DNA from: CAZCEC01 sp964497615
GTDB lineage: Bacteria; Chloroflexota; Anaerolineae; Anaerolineales; UBA6663
NCBI GenBank assembly: GCA_964497615.1
Contig: CAZCEC010000001.1
Span: forward strand, 186,001-250,000
DNA: 64,000 nt
Reading direction: 5' to 3'
Part shown: positions 41,393 through 49,311 of the stretch, in pieces
Position numbering within the stretch: the stretch's first letter is position 1
Layout of the letters: each line of letters begins with the position of its first letter
Translations under genes and position numbers: made by a program
The notes under the pieces: model-generated
Databases searched by the model: none
The model's input: only the letters and a program-made list of their open reading frames with translations
Told to the model about the DNA's origin: nothing

Positions 41393-42400
41393 ATGTTCTC
41401 GACGGGGATCATGATCGTGCCAAAAGGCCCCCTCCGCGATGTGCAGGCGGTGGTGCAACTCGCCGAGGAGGTGGGGTTCGATTTCTGCCTGCTGGCCGAT
41501 GAAGGATTCCTCTACGACGTCTACGCCCTGATGGCTATGCTGTTTGCCAACACCCAGCGGCTGCGGTTGGCGCCAATTACCAACCCGTATTCGCGGCACC
41601 CGGCCGTGACGGCCGCGGCGCTGGCCACGCTGAACACGATGGCGCCGGGCAGGGCTTTCTTGACTGTTGTGCCGGGCGGCTCGCTGGTGTTGAAGCCCAT
41701 GCGGCTGCCGGGCGATAAACCGGTGGCGGCCTGCCGCGACATGATCGAAATCGTGCGGGCGCTGAGCACCGGAGAGACGCACACCCGGGCCGGCGCGCTG
41801 TTTGGCCTGGACGAGGCGCAACTGCAGATCCAGGCCGAGCCGTTGTCGATTTGGGTGATGGGCCGGGGGCCGAGGATGATCCGGCTTTCGGGCGAGTGCG
41901 CCGACGTGACGGTGCTGACCGGCAAGCTGGGCGGGCCGACGGCCCTGGGCGAGGCGCGGCTGGGCGCGGCGCAAAGCGGCCGGCCTCTGGAACTGGCCTA
42001 CCTGGGCAGCCTGGCCTTCACCCCGGCGATCATTGACCGGATGCGGCCGCACTACACCTATGTCCTGCCCGATACGCCGCCAAGCGCGCTGGCCGGCCTG
42101 GGCCTGACGCCCGAGTGGGTGGCCGGGTTGAAGCGCACTCGCGAAACCGAAGGGGTGGAGGCCGCGGCGCGGCTGATTGGCGATGACCTCCTGCGCAAAA
42201 TTACGGTGGCCGGCACGCCCGATGAATGCGTGGCCGACATCGAGCATCTGGCCAGGGTCGAGCACTACCGGCACTTCATCTTTCCCGTGATGTCACTGGA
42301 ACCCGACTACGCTCTTCCCCTTATCCGGCAGGCCGCCGAACTGTATGCGCGTGCCCGGCAGAACCTCCTGGAGGACCCCCATGCCGAAGAGCCTGAATGA
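41393..42400 (+). CDS. LLM-family flavin/F420-dependent oxidoreductase, Mer-like (1)
   Basis: A 335-residue luciferase-like TIM barrel. The pattern VPKGPLRDVQAVVQLAEEVG, ITNPYSRHPAVTAAALATL and WVMGRGPRMIRLSGE follows, from memory, the F420-dependent methylene-tetrahydromethanopterin reductase (Mer) more closely than monooxygenase-type members. Two ATG codons lie 6 nt apart; the second (41393) has AGGGAG at the right distance. The stop overlaps the start of the Mch-like gene by 20 nt. Mer and Mch act in the same C1 pathway, so their overlap is notable. Whether F420 or FMN is the cofactor cannot be read from sequence. Confidence 0.78.
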   Translation: MFSTGIMIVPKGPLRDVQAVVQLAEEVGFDFCLLADEGFLYDVYALMAMLFANTQRLRLAPITNPYSRHPAVTAAALATLNTMAPGRAFLTVVPGGSLVLKPMRLPGDKPVAACRDMIEIVRALSTGETHTRAGALFGLDEAQLQIQAEPLSIWVMGRGPRMIRLSGECADVTVLTGKLGGPTALGEARLGAAQSGRPLELAYLGSLAFTPAIIDRMRPHYTYVLPDTPPSALAGLGLTPEWVAGLKRTRETEGVEAAARLIGDDLLRKITVAGTPDECVADIEHLARVEHYRHFIFPVMSLEPDYALPLIRQAAELYARARQNLLEDPHAEEPE

Positions 42401-43370
42401 AGCCGCAATGGAGATCATCAGCCCGATCCTGGATGATCCGGCGCGCTATGGGGCGCGGATCAGCCGGTCGGCTGGAGGCGCCACCCTGGTGGACTTGGGC
42501 CTGGCGGCGCCCGGCGGGTGGCTGGCCGCCAAACTGTGGGTCGAAGCCGCGCATGGCGGCATGGCGGAGTTTACCTATGGCCGCATGCGCATTCGCGACC
42601 TGGAAGTGCCCACGGCGGAAGTGGTCATCGATGAACCGATGCTGTCGGTGATTGCCTGCGAGTCGGGGGCGTGGAAGCTGGGGGAGGGGGAGTTCGTGCC
42701 GGTGGGTTCGGGGCCGGCGCGGGCCAAGGCGCGGGCCGATCGTTTCGCAAAGCGGGTCGAGTATGCGGACCCCTCGCCGCAGGTGGTGCTGCAGCTGCAA
42801 ATGAACCGGATGCCGAGCGACGAGACCCTTGAGTTTGTGGCCGCCGCCTGCGGCATCCCGGTCCACGGGTTGGTGGCGATGGTGGCGCCGAGCGCCTCGC
42901 TGGTGGGCGGGGTGCAGGTCGCCAGCCGGGCGTTTGAACAGGCCATCATATCGCTGGGGCGCAACACCACCTTCGACATCAGCAGCATTGTGTATGGCTA
43001 CGGGCGCGCGCCGATCCCGCCGGTGATCAACAACGAGGTGCTGGCCATGGGCCGCATCAACGATGCGCTGGTCTATGGCGGCAGCAGCGGGCTATGGGTC
43101 TCACACCCCGATGACGAGGAGGTGCGGCAGACTGCCCTGGCGATGCCGTTCTCGGCCAAGGCCGGTGAAGACTATGGCAAGGGCTACGCCGAGATTTACG
43201 AAACCTACGGCCGCAGCCTGTTCAACATTCCGGCGCGGCTGGACTCGCCGGCCCACGTCACGGTGACCAACATGCGCACCGGCACGGTGACGGCCGCGGG
43301 CCGCATCGATGAAGACCGCTTGTACCGGTCCTTTACCCAGACTGAACTGGAGGCGCCCCGTGCCCGTTGA
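42381..43370 (+). CDS. Methenyl-tetrahydromethanopterin cyclohydrolase (Mch) homologue
   Basis: A 329-residue homologue of Mch, the enzyme that hydrolyses the imidazolinium ring of methenyl-tetrahydromethanopterin in methanogens and methylotrophs. Shared landmarks are FVPVGSGPARA (105-115), MVAPSASLVGGVQV (167-180), APIPPVINNEVLAMG with NDALVYGG, EDYGKGYAEIYE, and the closing HVTVTNMRTGTV. The catalytic pair known from the archaeal enzyme appears as R183 and E186 in ASRAFEQ. GGAGG lies 6 nt before the ATG. It overlaps the Mer-like gene by 20 nt and the next amidohydrolase by 11 nt. No other C1-H4MPT gene (fae, mtd, fhc) is in the window, so a changed substrate is possible. Confidence 0.85.
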   Translation: MPKSLNEAAMEIISPILDDPARYGARISRSAGGATLVDLGLAAPGGWLAAKLWVEAAHGGMAEFTYGRMRIRDLEVPTAEVVIDEPMLSVIACESGAWKLGEGEFVPVGSGPARAKARADRFAKRVEYADPSPQVVLQLQMNRMPSDETLEFVAAACGIPVHGLVAMVAPSASLVGGVQVASRAFEQAIISLGRNTTFDISSIVYGYGRAPIPPVINNEVLAMGRINDALVYGGSSGLWVSHPDDEEVRQTALAMPFSAKAGEDYGKGYAEIYETYGRSLFNIPARLDSPAHVTVTNMRTGTVTAAGRIDEDRLYRSFTQTELEAPRAR

Positions 43371-44256
43371 CGTTCACACCCACCCGCACCGCCGCAGCGT
43401 CAAGGACACCCAGGGGCATTACGGCCAGTATGATCTGGCGGCCGAGTGGCTGCCCGACGGCTCGTTCAAGCCGGGCTTCGTGGAAGAGTTCATGGCCGAT
43501 ATGGCCGACATGGACCGGGTGGTGGTGCTGGCCGTGGCGGCGCCCTATTGGATTGCGGCTCAGAACGACTTCATCGCCGCGTTCGCGCGGGCGTGCGGCG
43601 ACAAAGTCATCGGCTTCGCCAGCGTTGATCCGAATTCGCCGACGGCTGTTCCCGACGTGGAGCGCGCCGTGCGCGAACTGGGCCTGCGCGGCGTGAAGCT
43701 GGCGCCGATCTACCAGAACTTCGAGCCGGACAGCCCGGCGGTCTATCCCCTCTACCGCAAGATCAGCGAGCTGGGCGTCCCGATCATCTGGCACCAGGGC
43801 ACCTCGATGGCGGCTCGCATGGGCCCGCTCGAGGCGGCGCACCCCGTGCGGCTGGATCGGGTGCTGCGCGACTTTCCCGAGATCACCATGATCTTTAGCC
43901 ATCTGTGTTACCCCTGGGCCCAAGATGCCATCGTCATGGCCCGCAAGCATCCCCAGTTGTTTGTCGACATCTCCGCTATGGCCACGCGGCCCTGGTACGT
44001 TTACAACGCGCTGGTGGCGGCCATGGAGTACGAGGCGCTGGACAAGATCCTGTTTGCCTCGGACTACCCCTGGTACACGCCGCGGGAGACGCAGCAGGCG
44101 CTGTTGGCCCTGGCCGATATGGCCAAAGGCACCAACCTGCCGCAGCTCACACCAGCCATTTTGGAAGGCATCTATCAGCGCGATGCCGTGAAGCTGCTGG
44201 GATTGCCCGCGCGGGCGCCAGCGGTCCCCGGCTCCGCCGCGGAGAAAGGAGGCTAG
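43360..44256 (+). CDS. Amidohydrolase family protein (Amidohydro_2, ACMSD-like)
   Basis: A 298-residue metal-dependent TIM-barrel enzyme of the group that contains decarboxylases and lactone hydrolases. VDVHTHPH (H6, H8) gives the first metal site, then IIWHQGTS, FSHLCYPWAQ and FASDYPWYTP with the catalytic Asp. The GTG at 43360 is the best start: GGAGG lies 6 nt upstream and the family begins here; it overlaps the Mch-like gene by 11 nt. It could decarboxylate or hydrolyse the product of the preceding steps. Substrate unknown. Confidence 0.85.
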   Translation: MPVDVHTHPHRRSVKDTQGHYGQYDLAAEWLPDGSFKPGFVEEFMADMADMDRVVVLAVAAPYWIAAQNDFIAAFARACGDKVIGFASVDPNSPTAVPDVERAVRELGLRGVKLAPIYQNFEPDSPAVYPLYRKISELGVPIIWHQGTSMAARMGPLEAAHPVRLDRVLRDFPEITMIFSHLCYPWAQDAIVMARKHPQLFVDISAMATRPWYVYNALVAAMEYEALDKILFASDYPWYTPRETQQALLALADMAKGTNLPQLTPAILEGIYQRDAVKLLGLPARAPAVPGSAAEKGG

Positions 44257-44434
44257 TGGCAGTCAACTAAGCAGCGTTTGCGTCTCCCGATCACGTTGCC
44301 TTTGTGGCCAGCGCTCCAGCCAACGCCGGCTGGCCGCACCGGCGCCCCGATGGGCCACGCCCAGCCGCCGGCGCCTGAATCAGCGCCGCGGATTGTGTCC
44401 GACCAGCGATGATAGGGGCATAGATACGCACTGA

Positions 44435-44452
44435 ACCCGCTGAGTAGCGGGT
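44435..44452. promoter_or_regulatory. Inverted repeat ACCCGCT-GAGT-AGCGGGT upstream of the substrate-binding protein gene
   Basis: Seven bases pair across a 4-nt loop, 23 nt before the lipoprotein ATG. It may be an operator or a leader hairpin. The 219-nt gap that contains it also holds GGCCAGC (44306) pairing with GCTGGCC (44329); no clear promoter was found. Confidence 0.35.
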
Positions 44453-44475
44453 GAGCGTCCTAGGAGGAGCTTCTG

Positions 44476-46203
44476 ATGAATGTGCCGATGACGTTGCGCC
44501 GTCTGGCGCTTCTGTCGCTAGTGATTGCTTTGGCAGCTTGTACGACCGCCACGCCTGAGGCGACCCAGCCGCCGGCGGCCACGCAGGCGCCCGCTGACAC
44601 GCAGGCGCCGGACGCCACGCAGGCGCCGGACGCCACGAGCGCCCCGGCCGATACGCAGGCGCCGGAGCCGACGGCTGAACCGGCGGCCGATAAAGGCGGC
44701 GATCTGACCATCGCCATGGGCTTTGAGTCGCCGAGCCTGGACCCCCACTCGGGTAACGCCTACGATCAGCAGTATATCCACATGAACATCTTCGATCCGC
44801 TCATCTGGCGCGCGCCGGACGGCACCTATGTGCCTGGCCTGGCCACCAGTTGGGAGTTCTCGGAAGATGGCCAGACCTTGACGTTGACTCTGCGCGAGGA
44901 TGTGACCTTCCACGACGGCACGCCGTTCACGGCGGAGGCGGTTAAGCTGGCCTTCGACCGGATCGTGGCGCCCGACTTCCCGTCGTTCACCACGCGCGGC
45001 CTGATGGGGCCGTACGAGAGCAGTGAAGTGTTGGATGACTACACCGTCCAGGTCAACTTCTCGGCCTCGTATCTGCCGTTCCTGGATGCGCTCAGCCAGT
45101 GGTGGCTGGTGCCGGTGTCGCCGGCGGCGCTGGAGGAATACGGCGAAGACTTCGGCCAGCACCCGGTGGGCACCGGCCCGTTCATGTTCAGCGAACGGGT
45201 GGACCAGGATCACATCACGCTGGTGCGCAATCCCGACTACAACTGGGGGCCCGACTTCTTCAATCACACCGGCCCCGCATACCTGGACAGCATCACCTTC
45301 AAGTTCGTGCCCGAGGAAGCCAGCCGCGTGGGCGTGCTGGAGTCGGGCGAGGTGCTGGTGGCGCAGGATGTGGCGCCGGCCGATATCGACCGCCTGTCGG
45401 GCCGGGAGGATCTCCAGCTCCACCGGATCGCGCTGCCGGGCCAGCCGACGCTGCTGTTCATCAACACCGAGTGCGGCCCGACGGCTGACCTGGCCGTCCG
45501 GCAGGCGCTGCAGTGGGGCACGCCCAAGCAGCAGTTAATTGATGCCATGTGGGGCGGCATGTTCGATGTGGCCTTCGGGCCGCTGACGCCCGAAGTGCTG
45601 GGCTACGATCCGGCCGTGGAGTCAATGTACGGCTACGATCCTGACCAGGCGATGCAGATCCTGGAGGAGGCTGGCTGGGTGGACTCCGATGGGGACGGCG
45701 TGCGCGAAAAGGATGGGCAACTGCTCAACCTGGCCTTCAACACGATGGGCTTCAACCGCTACCCCGAAGTGCTACAATTCCCGGTGGCGGCCTGGGCCGA
45801 ACTGGGGATCGGCGCCAACCTGACGGTGATGGACTTTGGGCAGTTCTTCGGCGCCTCGCAGGCGTGCGAGGCGAGCCTGATGCCGTACTTCACGCCGGCC
45901 AGTGATCCGTTCTTTGTCACCAGCAACTTCTTCCTGTCGTCGAATGTGGATGGCGGCTTTGCCTTCTCGCGGCTGCGCAGCGACGAGCTGGATGGGCTGC
46001 TGAATACCGGCGCTACCGCCACCGACACCGCGACCCGCGCAGAAGCCTACGCGGCGGCCTCGGTGCTGATCATGGAAGAAGCGGCCATCCTGCCGCTGTA
46101 TCAGTCCTACAATCTGACCATGGCGGCCGCCAGCGTCAAGGACCTGAGCTTCAGCGCGCAGGGCTGGTATCCGCTGCTGTACGACACGTACGTAGAGCCG
46201 TAG
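44476..46203 (+). CDS. ABC transporter substrate-binding lipoprotein (SBP_bac_5, peptide/opine type)
   Basis: A 575-residue exported binding protein. The signal peptide ends in ALAAC, followed by a 50-residue Thr/Ala/Pro linker with repeated TQAP. The binding domain starts DLTIAMGFESPSLDP and includes LATSWEFSEDGQTLTLTLR, DVTFHDGTPFTAEAV and HPVGTGPFMF, all typical of oligopeptide, glutathione, nickel and opine binders. AGGAGGAG precedes the ATG. Two permease genes follow after a strong stem-loop. This is the obvious uptake component of the island; the ligand is unknown. Confidence 0.92.
   Translation: MNVPMTLRRLALLSLVIALAACTTATPEATQPPAATQAPADTQAPDATQAPDATSAPADTQAPEPTAEPAADKGGDLTIAMGFESPSLDPHSGNAYDQQYIHMNIFDPLIWRAPDGTYVPGLATSWEFSEDGQTLTLTLREDVTFHDGTPFTAEAVKLAFDRIVAPDFPSFTTRGLMGPYESSEVLDDYTVQVNFSASYLPFLDALSQWWLVPVSPAALEEYGEDFGQHPVGTGPFMFSERVDQDHITLVRNPDYNWGPDFFNHTGPAYLDSITFKFVPEEASRVGVLESGEVLVAQDVAPADIDRLSGREDLQLHRIALPGQPTLLFINTECGPTADLAVRQALQWGTPKQQLIDAMWGGMFDVAFGPLTPEVLGYDPAVESMYGYDPDQAMQILEEAGWVDSDGDGVREKDGQLLNLAFNTMGFNRYPEVLQFPVAAWAELGIGANLTVMDFGQFFGASQACEASLMPYFTPASDPFFVTSNFFLSSNVDGGFAFSRLRSDELDGLLNTGATATDTATRAEAYAAASVLIMEEAAILPLYQSYNLTMAAASVKDLSFSAQGWYPLLYDTYVEP
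44599..44634 (+). repeat. Perfect 18-bp tandem duplication in the lipoprotein linker
   Basis: The unit ACGCAGGCGCCGGACGCC occurs twice without change and encodes TQAPDA twice. It is a slippage-prone spot in a flexible linker and keeps the frame. Confidence 0.8.
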
Positions 46204-46256
46204 TGTTCGCCGTCCCAGATCGCGCCGGAGGTTCGCCTTCGGCCGATCTGGCTGGA

Positions 46257-46309
46257 CCCTGGGCCTGCCCGCCAAGGCACCCGAGCTGCCGGGCCGGGCA
46301 GGCCCAGGG
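46257..46309 (+). terminator. 15-bp stem-loop between binding protein and permease genes
   Basis: CCCTGGGCCTGCCCG (46257-46271) pairs perfectly with CGGGCAGGCCCAGGG (46295-46309) around a 23-nt loop, 53 nt after the binding-protein stop. No U-tract follows, so it is more likely a partial terminator or 3'-end stabiliser that raises binding-protein over permease levels. Confidence 0.6.
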
Positions 46310-46399
46310 ACAACACGCGTGCGCAGCCGCGCCGGCTGAGGGTTCGTAGGCCAGGTCACGCGGCTGTGATCAATAGAATAGAGTTAGTCCGCGGTCCGA

Positions 46400-47320
46400 A
46401 TGCTGAAACTACTGCGCCAGCGTCTGCTTGATTTCATCCCCATGCTGCTGATCACCAGCATGGTTGTGTTTGCGCTGCTGCATCTACTGCCGGGCGATCC
46501 TGTCACCAGCATGATGTCCGGTTCCGGCGCGTCCGCGGAGGTCATTGCGACCGTGCGCCATCAACTTGGGCTGGACCAACCGGCCTACGTCCAATACTGG
46601 CGCTTCCTGTCGGGGGCGCTGCGCGGCGATCTGGGCCGCTCGCTCACCGCGCGCCGCGAGGTGGTGGACATGGTCGCCGAGTTGGCGCCGCGCACCATCG
46701 AGTTGGCGTTGGCGGCGGTGATCTTGGCCGTCGTGGCGGGTGTGCCGCTGGGCATTGTGGCGGCTGTCAAGCGCAACACGTGGATCGACCGGCTGGCCAT
46801 GCTGGTGGCGATGGCGGGCGTGTCGATGCCCCAGTTCTGGCTGGCGCTGCTGGCGCTGTTTCTGTTCAGCTTCCGGCTGGGGTGGGTGCCGGCCACCGGG
46901 GTGGGCGGATTGAACCGGGTCATCCTGCCCGCGGCCGTGTTGGGTTTTGGGTCGGCGGCGGCGATTTCGCGGATGGTGCGGGCGTCCATGCTGGAGGTGC
47001 TAGGACAGGACTACGTGACCGCGGCCCGCGGGCGGGGGGTGTCGTTCTACAAAGTGGTCACGCACCACGCTTTCCGCAATGCCCTGATCCCGGTCGTCAC
47101 CGTCATCGGGCTGCAGATCGGCTGGCTGGTGGGCGGCGCGGTCATCGTCGAGACGGTCTTCGCCCGGCCAGGGGTGGGCCGGCTGCTGGTTCAGGCCATC
47201 ACTTCAAAGGATTTTCCGGTGGTCCAGGCGGTGATCCTGTACATCACCCTGGGGTACCTGTTGGTGAACCTCTTCATGGACATCTTGTATGGCATTCTGG
47301 ACCCGCGCATTCGCCAGTAG
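46400..47320 (+). CDS. ABC transporter permease, DppB type
   Basis: A 306-residue inner-membrane permease with six hydrophobic segments. HLLPGDPVT near residue 30 and LGLDQPAYVQYWRFL are DppB hallmarks, and RGRGVSFYKVVTHHAFRNAL carries the EAA-like coupling helix. A TAGAAT hexamer at 46374-46379 could be a weak internal promoter after the stem-loop. It pairs with the DppC-type permease 27 nt downstream. No ATP-binding subunit follows. Confidence 0.92.
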   Translation: MLKLLRQRLLDFIPMLLITSMVVFALLHLLPGDPVTSMMSGSGASAEVIATVRHQLGLDQPAYVQYWRFLSGALRGDLGRSLTARREVVDMVAELAPRTIELALAAVILAVVAGVPLGIVAAVKRNTWIDRLAMLVAMAGVSMPQFWLALLALFLFSFRLGWVPATGVGGLNRVILPAAVLGFGSAAAISRMVRASMLEVLGQDYVTAARGRGVSFYKVVTHHAFRNALIPVVTVIGLQIGWLVGGAVIVETVFARPGVGRLLVQAITSKDFPVVQAVILYITLGYLLVNLFMDILYGILDPRIRQ

Positions 47321-47347
47321 GCGGCCACGGCCCCGGCGGGGAGGAAC

Positions 47348-48265
47348 ATGGCTGCCATAGAAGGCGAGGCCCGGCCGGTGCGCGAACTGCTGAGCGGCCG
47401 CGCGCTGCCGCACGCGAACTGGTGGCAGAGTCCGTCTGGACGCGCCACGCGCCGGCTGCTGCGCAACCCGGCGGCCCTGATATCGCTGGCGGTGCTGGTA
47501 GGCGTGGTGGTGGTGGCTGCGCTGGCGGAGCAATTGGCGCCGTATCCGCCGCTGAAGATGTCGATCCTGGAGGCCATGCAGCCGCCGTCGGCCGCGCACT
47601 GGTTTGGGACCGACCAGTTTGGGCGCGACATACTCAGCCGGGTAATTCACGGCGCACGCCTATCGGTGCCGCTCGGGTTCATTCCGGTCGTAATTGGCTC
47701 GGCATTGGGTACATTCTGGGGGCTGATCGCGGGCTATCTGAACGGCTGGCCGCGCCGTTTGATCATGCGCGGCGTGGATGTGCTGCTGGGCTTTCCGCTG
47801 TTTCTGCTGGCCTTGTTCATCGTGGCCATGCTGGGGCCCAGCCTGGTGAATGCCATGCTGGCGCTGGGCCTGGCCGGCATGCCCGCCTACGCGCGGGTGG
47901 TGTATAGCAGCGTGCTGTCGGTCCGCGAGCGCGACTACATCCTGGCGGCGCGGGCGCTGGGAACGAGCGAGTTTGCCATCCTGATCCGGCATGTGCTGCC
48001 CAACGTGGTGGCGCCGGTGGTGGTGGTGGCGACGCTGGGCATGGCCTATGCGATCCTGACCGGCGCTTCGTTGAGCTTTCTGGGGCTGGGCGCGCAGCCG
48101 CCCACGCCGGAGTGGGGGGCGATGGTGTTTGAGGGGCGCGACTACCTGCGGGTGCAGTGGTGGATATCCACCCTGCCGGGCTTAATGATTGCTTTGGCGG
48201 TGCTGGCGGTGAACATCCTGGGCGATGGGCTGCGGGATGCGCTGGACCCGCGGTTGATGGGTTAG
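47348..48265 (+). CDS. ABC transporter permease, DppC type
   Basis: A 305-residue permease with a cytoplasmic N-terminal tail and six hydrophobic segments. HWFGTDQFGRDILSRVIHGA is the DppC signature, and AARALGTSEFAILIRHVLPN is the coupling helix that docks on an ATPase. ASLSFLGLGAQPPTPEWG closes the family pattern. GGGGAGG precedes the ATG. The next gene is a dehydrogenase subunit, not the DppD or DppF ATPase usually found here. Confidence 0.92.
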   Translation: MAAIEGEARPVRELLSGRALPHANWWQSPSGRATRRLLRNPAALISLAVLVGVVVVAALAEQLAPYPPLKMSILEAMQPPSAAHWFGTDQFGRDILSRVIHGARLSVPLGFIPVVIGSALGTFWGLIAGYLNGWPRRLIMRGVDVLLGFPLFLLALFIVAMLGPSLVNAMLALGLAGMPAYARVVYSSVLSVRERDYILAARALGTSEFAILIRHVLPNVVAPVVVVATLGMAYAILTGASLSFLGLGAQPPTPEWGAMVFEGRDYLRVQWWISTLPGLMIALAVLAVNILGDGLRDALDPRLMG

Positions 48266-48333
48266 GGCGATGGGCCGGCGCCCAAGGCGGCGGCCGGCCA
48301 CAGGCGACTATTGAGGCAGGTTGGAGGACATGG

Positions 48334-49311
48334 ATGACGGGCCTAAGTAACACGGAGCTGTTGAAGCTCTATCGCGACATGGTGCTGGTGCGCGAGTTCG
48401 AGCAGCAATTGGAACGCGAACAGAAGCGCGGGCGGGTGCCGGGCCTGCTGCACACGGGCGTTGGGCAGGAAGCGGCGCTGGCCGCCATTGCGCACGTGCT
48501 GGAGAAGACCGACTGCTTCTTCCCCGACCACCGCTGCCACGGGCTGTGCCTGCTGGCCGGGTCGCCGGGCGACCGCCTGATGGCGGAGATCCTGGGCAAG
48601 GCCACGGGTGTGTGCGGCGGGCGCGGGGGCAGCATGCACCTGGCGGACGCGGCCGTGGGCAACTTCGGCGGCAACGTGGTGGAGGGGTCGATGATGGCCA
48701 CCGCGCTGGGGCCGGCGCTCGCCTGGAAGATGCGCGGCGAGCGCCATGTTTCTGCAGTGGTGATTGGCGATGGCACCGTGGGCCGCGGCGAGTTTAACGA
48801 GAGCCTCAACCTGGCCAGCGTCTGGAAGCTGCCGGTGCTGTATTGCTGCATCAACAACCAGTATGCCATCTCGACCCACGTCACCGAGGCGCACCCCACC
48901 GCCAACATGAGCGAGATGGCGGCCGGATATCAACTGGCAACGGCCATGGTCGACGGCAACGACATCGTGGCCGCGACAGAGGCGGCCCAGGTGGCGGCCG
49001 ACTATGTGCGCGGCGGAGGCGGGCCGTATTTCCTAGAGTTCCACACCTGGCGCTGGCAGGGCATCTTCTCGGGTGAAATGCGCTCGCCCGAGGAGGTTGC
49101 GCTGTGGAAAGAGGCGCGCGAGCCGCTGCGGCGCGCCCGGCAGCGCCTGACGGCGCAGGGCGCCGCGGCGGAGGCCGAGATCGAGGCGCTGCATGCGGAG
49201 GTGAAGGCGCTGGTGGCCGAGTGGACGGCGTATGCCCAGGCCAGCCCGGCGCCGGAGGCCGCCACCGCACTCGACTTTGTGTATGCGGACCCGGAGGTGA
49301 TGGCGCCATGA
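48334..49311 (+). CDS. Thiamine diphosphate-dependent 2-oxoacid dehydrogenase E1 alpha subunit
   Basis: A 325-residue E1 alpha of the pyruvate/acetoin/branched-chain dehydrogenase type. It has YRDMVLVREFEQQL, HTGVGQEA, the CGGRGGSMHL loop, and the thiamine diphosphate/Mg motif GDG (145-147) ending at N175 in CCINNQYAIST. The ATG at 48334 with GGAGG 6 nt upstream was chosen; the open frame before it lies in the permease gene. It overlaps E1 beta as ATGA. Acetoin dehydrogenase-like E1 subunits show this arrangement, but the 2-oxoacid used here is unknown. Confidence 0.9.
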   Translation: MTGLSNTELLKLYRDMVLVREFEQQLEREQKRGRVPGLLHTGVGQEAALAAIAHVLEKTDCFFPDHRCHGLCLLAGSPGDRLMAEILGKATGVCGGRGGSMHLADAAVGNFGGNVVEGSMMATALGPALAWKMRGERHVSAVVIGDGTVGRGEFNESLNLASVWKLPVLYCCINNQYAISTHVTEAHPTANMSEMAAGYQLATAMVDGNDIVAATEAAQVAADYVRGGGGPYFLEFHTWRWQGIFSGEMRSPEEVALWKEAREPLRRARQRLTAQGAAAEAEIEALHAEVKALVAEWTAYAQASPAPEAATALDFVYADPEVMAP

